The notes: generated by a model from the sequence alone, not told the origin. Positions 1-5,845 are shown, counted from the first letter of the stretch. The stretch: 6,358 nucleotides of DNA from Streptosporangiaceae bacterium (GCA_030045215.1 JASIBJ010000370.1:1-6358), one strand, 5' to 3'. Program-made: numbers and translations.

Positions 1-224
1 CCGGCGGCGAGCCACGCCGTACGCGCGATGTCGCCAGCCTGCGGGCCGATGGTGTCCACGCAGCCGAAGATCACGTCGTCCACCGCCAGCGGGTCAACTC
101 CCGCCCTGGCCATGAGCTTCGAGATGGCGTGCGCGCCGAGATCGGCCGGATGCGCTCCGGCCAGCCCGCCGCCGCGCCTGCCGACCGGCGTGCGGACTGC
201 GTCGACGATGAACGCGTCGGCCAC
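1..224 (-). CDS. Thiolase (acetyl-CoA acetyltransferase family), FadA6-like, 5' part only
   Basis: This is the N-terminal 74 codons of a degradative thiolase; the rest lies beyond the left edge. The protein begins MADAFIVDAVRTPVGRRGG and continues with AGAHPADLGAHAI, then VDDVIFGCVDTIGPQAGDIA and RTAWLAAG, which is the first core layer of the thiolase fold just before the active-site Cys segment (not in the window). Family members cleave 3-ketoacyl-CoA with CoA to release acetyl-CoA in the cytoplasm. From memory, the wording (AVRT, GGxLAG, DVIxGCVD, QAGxIAR) is nearer to mycobacterial FadA6 than to FadA5, but thiolases have many paralogues and no symbol is given. The GTG start is chosen because GGAGG at 231-235 lies 6 nt upstream and the family starts there. 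A KstR-type box and a -10-like TAAAAT lie just upstream, so it is probably repressed by a KstR-like TetR regulator. Thiolase family is near certain; FadA6 is an inference. Confidence 0.9.
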   Translation of the reverse strand, partial: MADAFIVDAVRTPVGRRGGGLAGAHPADLGAHAISKLMARAGVDPLAVDDVIFGCVDTIGPQAGDIARTAWLAA

Positions 225-247
225 GCAGCGCCTCCGTAGTTGAGGAC

Positions 248-261
248 TAGAACGTGTTTCA
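248..261. promoter_or_regulatory. KstR-type operator in front of the thiolase
   Basis: TAGAACGTGTTTCA matches TnnAACnnGTTnnA, the operator pattern known for KstR, the TetR-family repressor of cholesterol catabolism in mycobacteria and rhodococci. Six of the six fixed core bases (AAC, GTT) and both outer bases fit. It lies 24 nt upstream of the thiolase GTG and directly abuts the -10-like TAAAAT on the minus strand, so a bound repressor would cover the expected transcription start. The site could in principle also affect rightward transcription into the small membrane protein gene. Confidence 0.75.
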
Positions 262-266
262 TTTTA
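261..266 (-). promoter_or_regulatory. Candidate -10 element of the thiolase promoter
   Basis: Read on the minus strand this is TAAAAT, one of very few AT-rich hexamers in the region and a good match to TANNNT. The start of transcription would fall near 254, inside the KstR-type box, giving a leader of about 30 nt. No convincing -35 hexamer is visible at 17-18 bp spacing (TGGCGC or CTGGCG), which is common for regulated actinobacterial promoters. Confidence 0.45.
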
Positions 267-419
267 GGGGCCGGCTGGGACGGGCGCCAGCGCGGAGAAT
301 CGACCCGCCAAAGCGATGATGCGCGGGGCGCGGCATCCAGCGGCGAGGCGGCGCGAGTGATCGGCCCCAACGCGGGTAGCTGGAGGTCTCCACTGGCACT
401 CCACCTTGAAGGAGCCGGG

Positions 420-599
420 ATGCTGGCCGGTATTGCAGCGGTTCTGTTTGCGATCGCGTTCGTCATCTATGCCGCGGGCATTGCCACCGACGCCGTGTTC
501 GCGCCGCTCAGCCTCGCGTTCGTCGGGCTGGCGCTACTTGCTTTCCACCTCACCGGACAGGGACCGGCGCTGCCCGCCCACCGCCGCAGGCGTCGGTAG
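420..599 (+). CDS. Small two-helix membrane protein, function unknown
   Basis: The gene encodes 59 residues that I do not recognise as a named family. It has two hydrophobic segments, roughly residues 2-20 and 26-43, joined by a short turn containing one Asp (ATDAVFAP), then a polar tail that ends in five arginines (PAHRRRRR). The basic tail suggests that both termini are cytoplasmic, with a hairpin in the membrane. The ATG is supported by a strong ribosome binding site, GAAGGAG at 408-414, 5 nt upstream; codons are mostly G/C-ending. A longer in-frame ORF begins at 240, but that part has no hydrophobic or conserved character and overlaps the operator. The gene sits between two KstR-type boxes, divergent from the thiolase and upstream of fadE26, which suggests but does not prove a role linked to steroid uptake or catabolism. 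Small proteins of this look are widespread in actinobacteria. Confidence 0.7.
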   Translation: MLAGIAAVLFAIAFVIYAAGIATDAVFAPLSLAFVGLALLAFHLTGQGPALPAHRRRRR

Positions 600-650
600 C
601 GGCCGCCCGCCGCACCCGCGGGCCTGGCCTGTCCCCAGCCGCGGCCGCTA
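597..650 (+). terminator. Inverted repeat after the small membrane protein gene, possible terminator
   Basis: TAGCGGCCGC at 597-606 and GCGGCCGCTA at 641-650 are perfect 10-bp inverted copies separated by 34 nt. The left arm includes the TAG stop codon of the small ORF, and the right arm overlaps the -10-like element of the fadE26 promoter. There is no T tract, as is usual for high-GC actinobacteria. It may end transcription of the small gene ahead of the fadE26 promoter; a long loop makes efficient termination uncertain. Confidence 0.4.
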
Positions 651-654
651 GACT
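649..654 (+). promoter_or_regulatory. Candidate -10 element of the fadE26-fadE27 promoter
   Basis: TAGACT fits TANNNT and is followed 4 nt later by the KstR-type box. Transcription would start near 661, within the box, the same geometry as at the thiolase promoter. No clear -35 is seen about 17 bp upstream (GGCCTG). Confidence 0.4.
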
Positions 655-658
655 CGAC

Positions 659-672
659 TAGAACACGTTCTA
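659..672. promoter_or_regulatory. KstR-type operator in front of fadE26-fadE27
   Basis: TAGAACACGTTCTA has perfect inverted 6-bp arms (TAGAAC and GTTCTA) around a 2-bp centre and exactly fits TnnAACnnGTTnnA, the KstR operator of mycobacteria and rhodococci. It lies 20 nt upstream of the fadE26 ATG and overlaps the expected transcription start. In M. tuberculosis the fadE26 (Rv3504) promoter region also belongs to the KstR regulon, which supports the assignment. Confidence 0.85.
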
Positions 673-692
673 CTCCAGCGGCAGGGGCACGA

Positions 693-1871
693 ATGCAGAT
701 CAGCTTTACCCCCGAGCAGGAGCGGCTTCGCCAGCAGCTGCGCGAGTATTTTGCCGCGCTGATGACCCCGGAACTGCGCGAGCGCCTGGCGAGCGCCGGC
801 GGCGAGTACGGCGACAGCGACGCCTATAAGCAGGTCGTCCGCCAGCTTGGGCGGGACGGCTGGCTGGCCATCGGCTGGCCGGCCGAATACGGCGGCCAGA
901 ACCGGTCCGTGGTCGAGCAGCTGATCTTCACCGACGAGGCCGCGATAGCGGGCGTGCCGGTGCCTTTCCTGACGATCAACACGGTGGGGCCGACGATCAT
1001 GCGGTTCGGGACGCCCGAGCAGAAGGAGCTCTTCCTGCCGAAGATCGCGGCTGGCGAGCTGCACTTCTCGATCGGGTACTCCGAGCCCGAGGCCGGTACC
1101 GACCTAGCCTCGCTTCGTACCAAGGCGGTGCGGGACGGCGACGAGTACGTGATCAACGGGCAGAAGATGTGGACCAGCCTGATTCAGTACGCCGACTACG
1201 TCTGGCTTGCCTGCCGCACCGATCCCGACGCACCCCGGCACAAGGGTTTGTCGATCATCATCGTGCCGACCGACGCCAGCGGATTCTCCTGGACTCCCGT
1301 AACCACGGTGGCAGGCGTGACGACCAGTGCCACGTACTACTCCGACGTCCGGGTGCCCGCCGGCAACCTGGTCGGCGAGGAGCACAAGGGCTGGCCGCTG
1401 ATCACCAACCAGCTGAATCACGAGCGGGTCGCGCTGACATCCGCGGCACCGGTGCTCACCGCCCTGGCCGACGTGACCGAGTGGGCGAGCTCGACCAAGC
1501 TCGGTGATGGACGCCGGGTCATCGACCAGGAATGGGTGCAGCTGAACCTGGCCCGAGTTCACGCCAGGGCCGAGGTGCTGAAGCTGATGAACTGGCGCAT
1601 CGCCGTGCAGGCCGGCTCGCCTGGCCCGGCGGCGGCCTCGGCCACCAAGGTCTACGGCACCGAGCTGACGATCGAGGCCGCGCGGCTGATGATGGAGGTC
1701 CTCGGCCCGAATGCCGAGGTCCGGGCCGGGTCGGCCGGAGCGATCCTGGCGGGCCGGATCGAGCGCATGCAGCGCTCGGCGCTGATCCTCACCTTCGGCG
1801 GTGGCACCAACGAGGTGCAGCGCGACATCATCGCTGCCGTCGCCCTGGGGCTTCCGCTCAACCGCCGCTGA
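693..1871 (+). CDS. fadE26: Acyl-CoA dehydrogenase FadE26/ChsE4-like, catalytic subunit for steroid side chain
   Basis: The 392-residue product has the full acyl-CoA dehydrogenase fold and matches M. tuberculosis FadE26 (ChsE4) in recalled wording across its length: FTPEQERLRQQLREYFAALM at the start, WLAIGWPAEYGGQ (57-69), QLIFTDEAAIAGVPVPFLTI (76-95), FSIGYSEPEAGTDLASLRT (125-143), NGQKMWTSLIQYADYVWLA (155-173), TSATYYSDVRVP (211-222) and FGGGTNEVQRDI (368-379). With ChsE5 the family member forms an alpha2beta2 enzyme that oxidises steroid side-chain CoA esters at C-alpha/C-beta using FAD. The catalytic base is probably Glu244 in NHERVAL, matching the Glu reported for ChsE4; the usual C-terminal Glu (YEGT) is Gly here (GGGT). 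The ATG follows AGGGG at 683-687 with 5-nt spacing. A KstR-type box precedes it and fadE27 follows after 44 nt, so the two form an operon. Confidence is high for the FadE26 type. Confidence 0.9.
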   Translation: MQISFTPEQERLRQQLREYFAALMTPELRERLASAGGEYGDSDAYKQVVRQLGRDGWLAIGWPAEYGGQNRSVVEQLIFTDEAAIAGVPVPFLTINTVGPTIMRFGTPEQKELFLPKIAAGELHFSIGYSEPEAGTDLASLRTKAVRDGDEYVINGQKMWTSLIQYADYVWLACRTDPDAPRHKGLSIIIVPTDASGFSWTPVTTVAGVTTSATYYSDVRVPAGNLVGEEHKGWPLITNQLNHERVALTSAAPVLTALADVTEWASSTKLGDGRRVIDQEWVQLNLARVHARAEVLKLMNWRIAVQAGSPGPAAASATKVYGTELTIEAARLMMEVLGPNAEVRAGSAGAILAGRIERMQRSALILTFGGGTNEVQRDIIAAVALGLPLNRR

Positions 1872-1915
1872 TGCGTTCCGCCCCAGAGAACCCCGGAAGG
1901 TCGCAGAGAGCAGAC

Positions 1916-3031
1916 ATGGACTTCACGCTGACGCAGGCGCAGAACGACCTCGGCGCGCTCGCCCGTAGCATCCTGACCGATCGGGCCACCCCGCACCGGC
2001 TGCGCGAGATCGAGTCGGCGGGCACCAGGTTCGATCCCGAGCTGTGGGCCGAGCTAGCCAAGGCCGGCGTGCTGTCGGCCGCCCTGCCAGAATCGCTCGG
2101 CGGGGCCGGGCTGGGCCTGCTTGAACAGTGCACGGTCCTGGCCGAGATCGGCCGGGTCGTCGCGCCCGTGCCGTACCTGCCGTCGATCGTGCTTGGCGCC
2201 GCTGCGCTGGCGCGATTCGGTAGTGCCGACCAGCAGGAGCGGTGGGCCCTTCCGGCGAGCCGCGGCGAGCTGGTCATCACGGCCGCGCTGACCGAGGAGG
2301 ACGCCGATGATCCGGCACGGCCGGCCACGGTTGCCGAACGGGCCGGCGACGGCTGGCTGCTGACCGGAACGAAGACCACCGTGCTGGCCGGAACGCTCGC
2401 CGGGCTGCTGCTCGTCCCCGCGACTACGGCGGCGGGCCCGGCCGTCTTCGTTATCGCGCCGGACGACGAGGGCGTCACCGTGATGGCGCAGCAGGTGACG
2501 GGCGGGGATGCCGCCGCGCTCGTGGATCTGGCGGCGGTCCGGCTGCCGGCCGACCGGCTCCTGGGCGCGGCGGAGTCCGGTGCGGAGGTCATCGAGTGGC
2601 TCGCGGCGCGCGCGACCGTGGGCCTGTGCGCCCTCCAGCTTGGTGTCGCCGAGCGCGCGCTGGAACTGACCGCTGCCTATGCACAGCGACGGCAGCAGTT
2701 CGGCAAGCCCATCGGCAGCTTCCAGGCCGTCGCGCAGCGACTGGCCGATGGCTACATCGATGTCGAGGGAATCCGGCTCACGCTCTGGCAGGCGGCCTGG
2801 CGACTGGCCAGCGGCCTGCCATGCGAGACCGAGGTGGCCACGGCCAAGTTCTGGGCAGCGGACGCGGGCCACCGGGTCGCGCACACCGCGGTGCACGTGC
2901 ACGGCGGCGTCGGCGTCGACATGGACGGCGACGTGCACCGCTACTTCGTGGCGGCCAAGTTCAACGAGTTCGCGCTCGGCGGCGCGACGGCGCAACTGCG
3001 CCGGATCGGCGCGGCCCTGTCGCAGGCCTGA
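1916..3031 (+). CDS. fadE27: Acyl-CoA dehydrogenase FadE27/ChsE5-like, partner subunit
   Basis: The 371-residue product is the expected partner of the preceding gene. It resembles M. tuberculosis FadE27 (ChsE5, about 373 residues) over its length: MDF start, LWAELAKAGVLSAALPESLG (43-62), RRQQFGKPIGSFQAV (258-272), QRLADGYIDVEGIRLTL (274-290), FWAADAGHRVAHT (312-324), VHVHGGVGVDMD (326-337), HRYFVAAK (341-348) and FALGGATAQLRRIG (352-365). The segment 258-272 is the Arg/Phe-Gly FAD-contact motif. No glutamate stands where the partner has its catalytic one (here ARATVGL, 231-237), nor in the C-terminal position, fitting a subunit that binds FAD across the interface but does not supply the base. 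The ATG at 1916 is chosen because homologues begin MDF and GAGAG (1906-1910) precedes it. An in-frame ATG at 1871 overlaps the fadE26 stop and would add 15 residues, a less likely start. Co-transcribed with fadE26. Confidence 0.9.
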   Translation: MDFTLTQAQNDLGALARSILTDRATPHRLREIESAGTRFDPELWAELAKAGVLSAALPESLGGAGLGLLEQCTVLAEIGRVVAPVPYLPSIVLGAAALARFGSADQQERWALPASRGELVITAALTEEDADDPARPATVAERAGDGWLLTGTKTTVLAGTLAGLLLVPATTAAGPAVFVIAPDDEGVTVMAQQVTGGDAAALVDLAAVRLPADRLLGAAESGAEVIEWLAARATVGLCALQLGVAERALELTAAYAQRRQQFGKPIGSFQAVAQRLADGYIDVEGIRLTLWQAAWRLASGLPCETEVATAKFWAADAGHRVAHTAVHVHGGVGVDMDGDVHRYFVAAKFNEFALGGATAQLRRIGAALSQA

Positions 3032-3055
3032 GAAACCGGCACATCACCACCAGCA

Positions 3056-3081
3056 GGCGCCACGCGCCATCCTGTGGCGTC
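3056..3081. terminator. Hairpin between convergent genes, likely bidirectional terminator
   Basis: GGCGCCAC (3056-3063) pairs with GTGGCGTC (3074-3081) as an 8-bp stem with one G-U pair and a 10-nt loop. It lies 24 nt after the fadE27 stop and 15 nt beyond the stop of the leftward ATPase gene, so it could end both transcripts. No T tract follows on either strand. Confidence 0.5.
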
Positions 3082-3096
3082 AGACGCGCATCCCGC

Positions 3097-3801
3097 TCAG
3101 GCCGCGTAGGCGGCCGCGCCCGCGCGGTGCCCGGCATCGGCCGCATCCTGCGCGCTGGCGGCGTCTCGCCCGTGGGCTGCGTCTCGCGGGCCGGCCGCGT
3201 CGTCTTCCTGCGCAGGCTCGTCCCCGACCCGGAACTCCGCCCAGACGACGGTCCACTTGCCCGACCGGTACCAGCCGACGCGATCCGCCACGGCGGCCGC
3301 GAGCATGAGTCCCCGGCCGTGTTCGGCCAGTTCGGCCGGATCGCCGGCATCACCGGCCAGCGGCATGGGGCCGAGCGGACCCAGCCGGAGCAGCCCGGGC
3401 AGCCGGTCGGCGGCCGCCGGATCGGCCACGGCCACGAGCAGCCCGTCGGCCGTCCGGGCGAGCCACAGCGCGATCGCGGCGGTGCTAGCGGCGGGGGACG
3501 ACCCCCGCGAACCCCCGGCGGGGCGGCCGTCCCGTGAGGCGGTTATGGCATTGGTGGCAAGTTCCGATGTGACCAGCAGGACGTCGTCGGTGAGCGCCGC
3601 GAGGCCGCAGTCGGTGAGGAGCTGCCGGGCCAGGTGCCGGGCCGTGCCCGCCGACACGGGGGCTGCAGGAAGCTGCGCCTCAAGGGCGTGCAGTACCCCG
3701 GCACGCCTGCCCGGCCGCCACCCGGCGGGCCTGGGCAGCCGGCCACTCCGTACGGGCCGGCGACGCTGCCTGCCCGTCAGCCCCGAGAGCGAGGCGTCCA
3801 T
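3097..3801 (-). CDS. RsbW-like ATP-binding protein (anti-sigma factor type histidine kinase-like ATPase)
   Basis: The 234-residue product carries one HATPase_c domain of the RsbW/SpoIIAB type at about residues 40-192. Visible are the N box LLVTSELATNAI (75-86, with Glu80 and Asn84), a G1-like region VADPAAADRLP (125-135), the G2-like EHGRGLMLAAAVADRVGW (160-177) and a final strand KWTVVWAEF (182-190). Such proteins bind ATP and, in the known cases, sequester a sigma factor or phosphorylate an anti-anti-sigma partner; actinobacteria encode many orphans, and no partner gene lies nearby. An arginine-rich N-terminal extension (11-33), a Gly/Ser-rich insert (96-108) and an Ala/Asp-rich tail after 193 with repeated DAA units are unusual. 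The ATG follows GGGGAG (3806-3811) with 4-nt spacing. It is convergent with fadE27 and separated by 128 nt from the SDR gene upstream. Target unknown. Confidence 0.8.
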   Translation of the reverse strand: MDASLSGLTGRQRRRPVRSGRLPRPAGWRPGRRAGVLHALEAQLPAAPVSAGTARHLARQLLTDCGLAALTDDVLLVTSELATNAITASRDGRPAGGSRGSSPAASTAAIALWLARTADGLLVAVADPAAADRLPGLLRLGPLGPMPLAGDAGDPAELAEHGRGLMLAAAVADRVGWYRSGKWTVVWAEFRVGDEPAQEDDAAGPRDAAHGRDAASAQDAADAGHRAGAAAYAA

Positions 3802-3852
3802 CCCTCTCCCCGTTCACGCTCGGTGTTAGCCGACGCGTCCCTTTCCAGACGC

Positions 3853-3858
3853 ATACCC
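3853..3858 (-). promoter_or_regulatory. Possible sigma-B-type -10 (GGGTAT) upstream of the ATPase gene
   Basis: On the minus strand the hexamer reads GGGTAT, the -10 type used by stress sigma factors related to Streptomyces SigB, 51 nt upstream of the ATPase ATG. No GTTT-like -35 is found at 14-16 nt spacing, so this is only a weak candidate. Confidence 0.2.
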
Positions 3859-3878
3859 ACAACTACTCACCGTTATGT

Positions 3879-3888
3879 GTGACGTCAC
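3879..3888. promoter_or_regulatory. 10-bp palindrome GTGACGTCAC, possible operator
   Basis: GTGACGTCAC is a perfect palindrome, followed 1 nt later by a further GTGACG half-copy (3890-3895). It lies in the 128-nt gap between the SDR stop and the ATPase start, upstream of the possible ATPase promoter. The regulator is unknown; the pattern does not resemble the KstR box. Confidence 0.3.
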
Positions 3889-3929
3889 CGTGACGCGATG
3901 TATTCCCGTGGGTGCCGCGCCGCCACCGG

Positions 3930-4745
3930 CTAGCGGCGCAGGGCCGCGATGCCGCCATCGACCGGGATGACCGCGCCGGTCAGGTAGCGGCCGGCCCGGG
4001 AGGCGAGGTAGATGACCGCGCCGGCCATGTCGTCAGGATCGCCGACCCGGCCGAGCGGCACGCTGGCCGCGATCGCGGCTCGCGTCTTCGGATCGTCCAG
4101 CGCGAACGCCATCATTTTGCTGTCGAACGGCCCAGGCGCGATCGCGTTGACCGTAATGGATTCGGACGCGAGCGTGCTGGCCAGGTGCCGGGTGAGCATG
4201 TGCACGCCTGCCTTCGTGGTGCTGTAGGCGTAGCTCTCCAAAGCGGGAACGCCGAGGCCGTCGATCGACCCGATGTTGATCACGCGGGCCGGGTCGTCCG
4301 GGCTGGCGGCTGCCCGCAGCAGCGGCAGGCTGAGCACGGTCAGGTGGAACAGCGCCTTGACGTTGATGTTCCACAACTTGTCGAACGCGTCCAGCGGGTA
4401 CTCCGCCAGCGGCGCGCCCCAGGTGGCACCGGCGTTATTGACCAGGATGTGCAGGCGGTCCTCGCGCTCGGATATCTGCCGCACGAGGTCTGCCGCCGCG
4501 GCCGGGTCGGCGAGGTTCAGCGGGAGCGAGATGCACTCGCCAAAGGCCGATAGCTCCGCCGCCTTGGCGTCGCACGCCTCGGCCTTCCGCGCGGTGATGT
4601 AGACCCGGCACCCGGCGCGTACCAGCCCGGCCGCGATCATCGCGCCGATGCCACGCGAGCCGCCGGTAACGACCGCGATCTTGCCTTCGACCGAGAACAG
4701 TTCCGCGGACGACCGGGCACGCTTGTCGCTGGCGTTATCGGGCAC
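3930..4745 (-). CDS. Short-chain dehydrogenase/reductase, RhlG-like
   Basis: The 271-residue product is a classical SDR. The NAD(P)-binding motif TGGSRGIG is at 27-34, NNAG at 103-106, structural Asn128 in NINVKA, catalytic Ser160 in INIGS, and YxxxK at Tyr174-Lys178 in SYAYSTTKAG, followed by VNAIAPGPF (199-207) and TGAVIPVDGG (256-265). ITARKAEACDAKA (50-62) and the region around ARVINIGS resemble Pseudomonas RhlG, an NADPH-dependent 3-ketoacyl reductase, as I recall it. The Arg after the Gly motif and ARK after the second strand favour NADPH. The substrate cannot be read from sequence; a ketoacyl or keto-steroid substrate is possible. It starts at GTG with AAGGG (4754-4758) 8 nt upstream; about 15 residues precede the core fold. 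It lies 23 nt after the NMO stop on the same strand, so the two are probably one operon. It lacks the features I recall of IpdF. Confidence 0.88.
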   Translation of the reverse strand: MPDNASDKRARSSAELFSVEGKIAVVTGGSRGIGAMIAAGLVRAGCRVYITARKAEACDAKAAELSAFGECISLPLNLADPAAAADLVRQISEREDRLHILVNNAGATWGAPLAEYPLDAFDKLWNINVKALFHLTVLSLPLLRAAASPDDPARVINIGSIDGLGVPALESYAYSTTKAGVHMLTRHLASTLASESITVNAIAPGPFDSKMMAFALDDPKTRAAIAASVPLGRVGDPDDMAGAVIYLASRAGRYLTGAVIPVDGGIAALRR

Positions 4746-4768
4746 TCCTCGTTCCCTTCATGCTCGTC

Positions 4769-5827
4769 TCAATGACAGTGCGCGCTCACGGCTGCCTGCA
4801 GCGCCACGCGGGCCTCGGCGGCGAGCACGGCAACCAGGTCGGCGGCGGGCAGCTCGCGGCTCAGTTCGTGCGCCTGCCCGGCCCAGAGGTTAACGAGGTC
4901 AGGGTCGGCAGCCGCGCGCCCGGCGGCCCGCAGCGGCGCGGTGAGGTAATGCACCTCCGGGTAGGCGGCCGGGGCGTCGGCGCCGTGCTCGGTCATGAAC
5001 CGGTTGCGGATGCCGCGAGCCAGCCGGCCGGTGAACGCGCGCGTCGTCGCGGTGTCGCCACCGGCCGCGATCGCGGCCCGGTGAACCGGCGCGGTCCCCG
5101 CTTCGGGGGTGAGCAGGAACGCGGTGCCAAGCTGCGCGGCGGCGGCCCCGCCCGCCAGTACCGCGGCGATGCCGGCGCCGGTGTTGATGCCGCCCGCCGC
5201 GACCAGCGGCAGGCCGGTGCGCGCGCGCACCAGTTGCAGCAGCGACAGCAGGCCGAACCCGCCGCTCGCATCGTCGGCCGGGTCGTCGCGGAAGGTGCCG
5301 CGGTGCCCGCCGGCCTCGCTGCCCTGCAGGACCAGCACATCGGCGCCGGCCCCGGCCGCCTGCCCCGCGTCGGCGGGCGTGGTTACGGTCACCCAGACCT
5401 CGCTGCCGGCCGCCTGCAACGCGGCGATCACGGCCGGATCCGGGCAGCCGAACGTGAACGAGGTAACCGGCAGCGGATCGGCGGCCAGCAAGGCCAGCTT
5501 TGGCGCCCACTGGTCGTCGTCGAATCGTGGCCCGCCGAGGCTGGTCCCGGCTCGTTCAGCCTCCGCCGCCAGGCTTGCGGCGTACGCATCCAGCGGCTGC
5601 TGCGAGGCCGCCGGGCTGCCCGGGGCGAACACGTTGACCCCGAGGGGACCCTGGGTCAATGTCCTGGCCCGCGCGATCTGGCCCGCCAGCGCGTCGACGG
5701 TCAGGTAGCCGGCCGCGAGGAAGCCGAGGCCGCCCGCGTTGGTGACCGCCGCCGCGAGCTGCGGCGTGGTCGGGCCTCCTGCCAGCGGAGCCAGGACGAT
5801 CGGGACCTTGAGCCGCTCGAGTATCAC
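4769..5827 (-). CDS. Nitronate monooxygenase family flavoprotein (class I NMO-like)
   Basis: The 352-residue product folds as an FMN-binding TIM barrel of the nitronate monooxygenase (formerly 2-nitropropane dioxygenase) family. Motifs in order: LAPLAGGPTTPQLAAAV (12-28), GGLGFLAAGY (32-41), PLGVNVFAPG (61-70), QGSEAGGHRG with the likely active-site His175 (168-177), LPLVAAGGINTGAGIAAVLA (206-225) and QLGTAFLLTPEAGT (232-245). Length equals the usual class I size. Known members oxidise propionate-3-nitronate or other alkyl nitronates, a detoxifying activity; many homologues have unknown substrates. IpdC of steroid degradation is a distant relative, but the QGSEAGGHRG wording fits ordinary NMO better. 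The GTG start has an excellent site, AAAGGAG (5834-5840), 6 nt upstream. It heads an operon with the SDR and is divergent from the aldo/keto reductase, with a 75-nt shared gap. Confidence 0.88.
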   Translation of the reverse strand: MILERLKVPIVLAPLAGGPTTPQLAAAVTNAGGLGFLAAGYLTVDALAGQIARARTLTQGPLGVNVFAPGSPAASQQPLDAYAASLAAEAERAGTSLGGPRFDDDQWAPKLALLAADPLPVTSFTFGCPDPAVIAALQAAGSEVWVTVTTPADAGQAAGAGADVLVLQGSEAGGHRGTFRDDPADDASGGFGLLSLLQLVRARTGLPLVAAGGINTGAGIAAVLAGGAAAAQLGTAFLLTPEAGTAPVHRAAIAAGGDTATTRAFTGRLARGIRNRFMTEHGADAPAAYPEVHYLTAPLRAAGRAAADPDLVNLWAGQAHELSRELPAADLVAVLAAEARVALQAAVSAHCH

Positions 5828-5845
5828 AAGTGACTCCTTTCTCCT

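Noticed and set aside
240..419. Upstream in-frame extension of the 59-residue membrane protein to a 119-residue ORF
   Set aside because: The extension starts in the operator region, has no recognisable fold, and the strong ribosome binding site sits at 408-414 for the ATG at 420.
71..466. Leftward ORF of 131 residues overlapping the thiolase start
   Set aside because: It is out of frame with the clear thiolase N-terminus and has Ser/Arg/Pro-rich shadow composition.
1532..1915. Long in-frame N-terminal extension of fadE27 through the fadE26 3' end
   Set aside because: It would be read in a shadow frame of fadE26; homologues start at MDF (1916).
3912..4553. Rightward 213-residue ORF opposite the SDR gene
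   Set aside because: Arg/Gly/Val-rich shadow; the minus strand has complete SDR motifs.
3930..4745. Identification of the SDR as ipdF or hsd4A
   Set aside because: The cofactor motif TGGSRGIG and the ARKAEACDAKA region resemble RhlG and differ from the recalled IpdF motif; hsd4A is longer.
4769..5827. Identification of the NMO-like gene as ipdC of steroid ring degradation
   Set aside because: The PLAGGPTTPQLAAAV and QGSEAGGHRG wording fits ordinary class I nitronate monooxygenases better than IpdC as recalled; no KstR2-like site is seen.
4760..5833. Rightward 357-residue ORF opposite the NMO gene
   Set aside because: Gly/Arg-rich antisense shadow of a well-supported gene with motifs and a ribosome binding site on the other strand.
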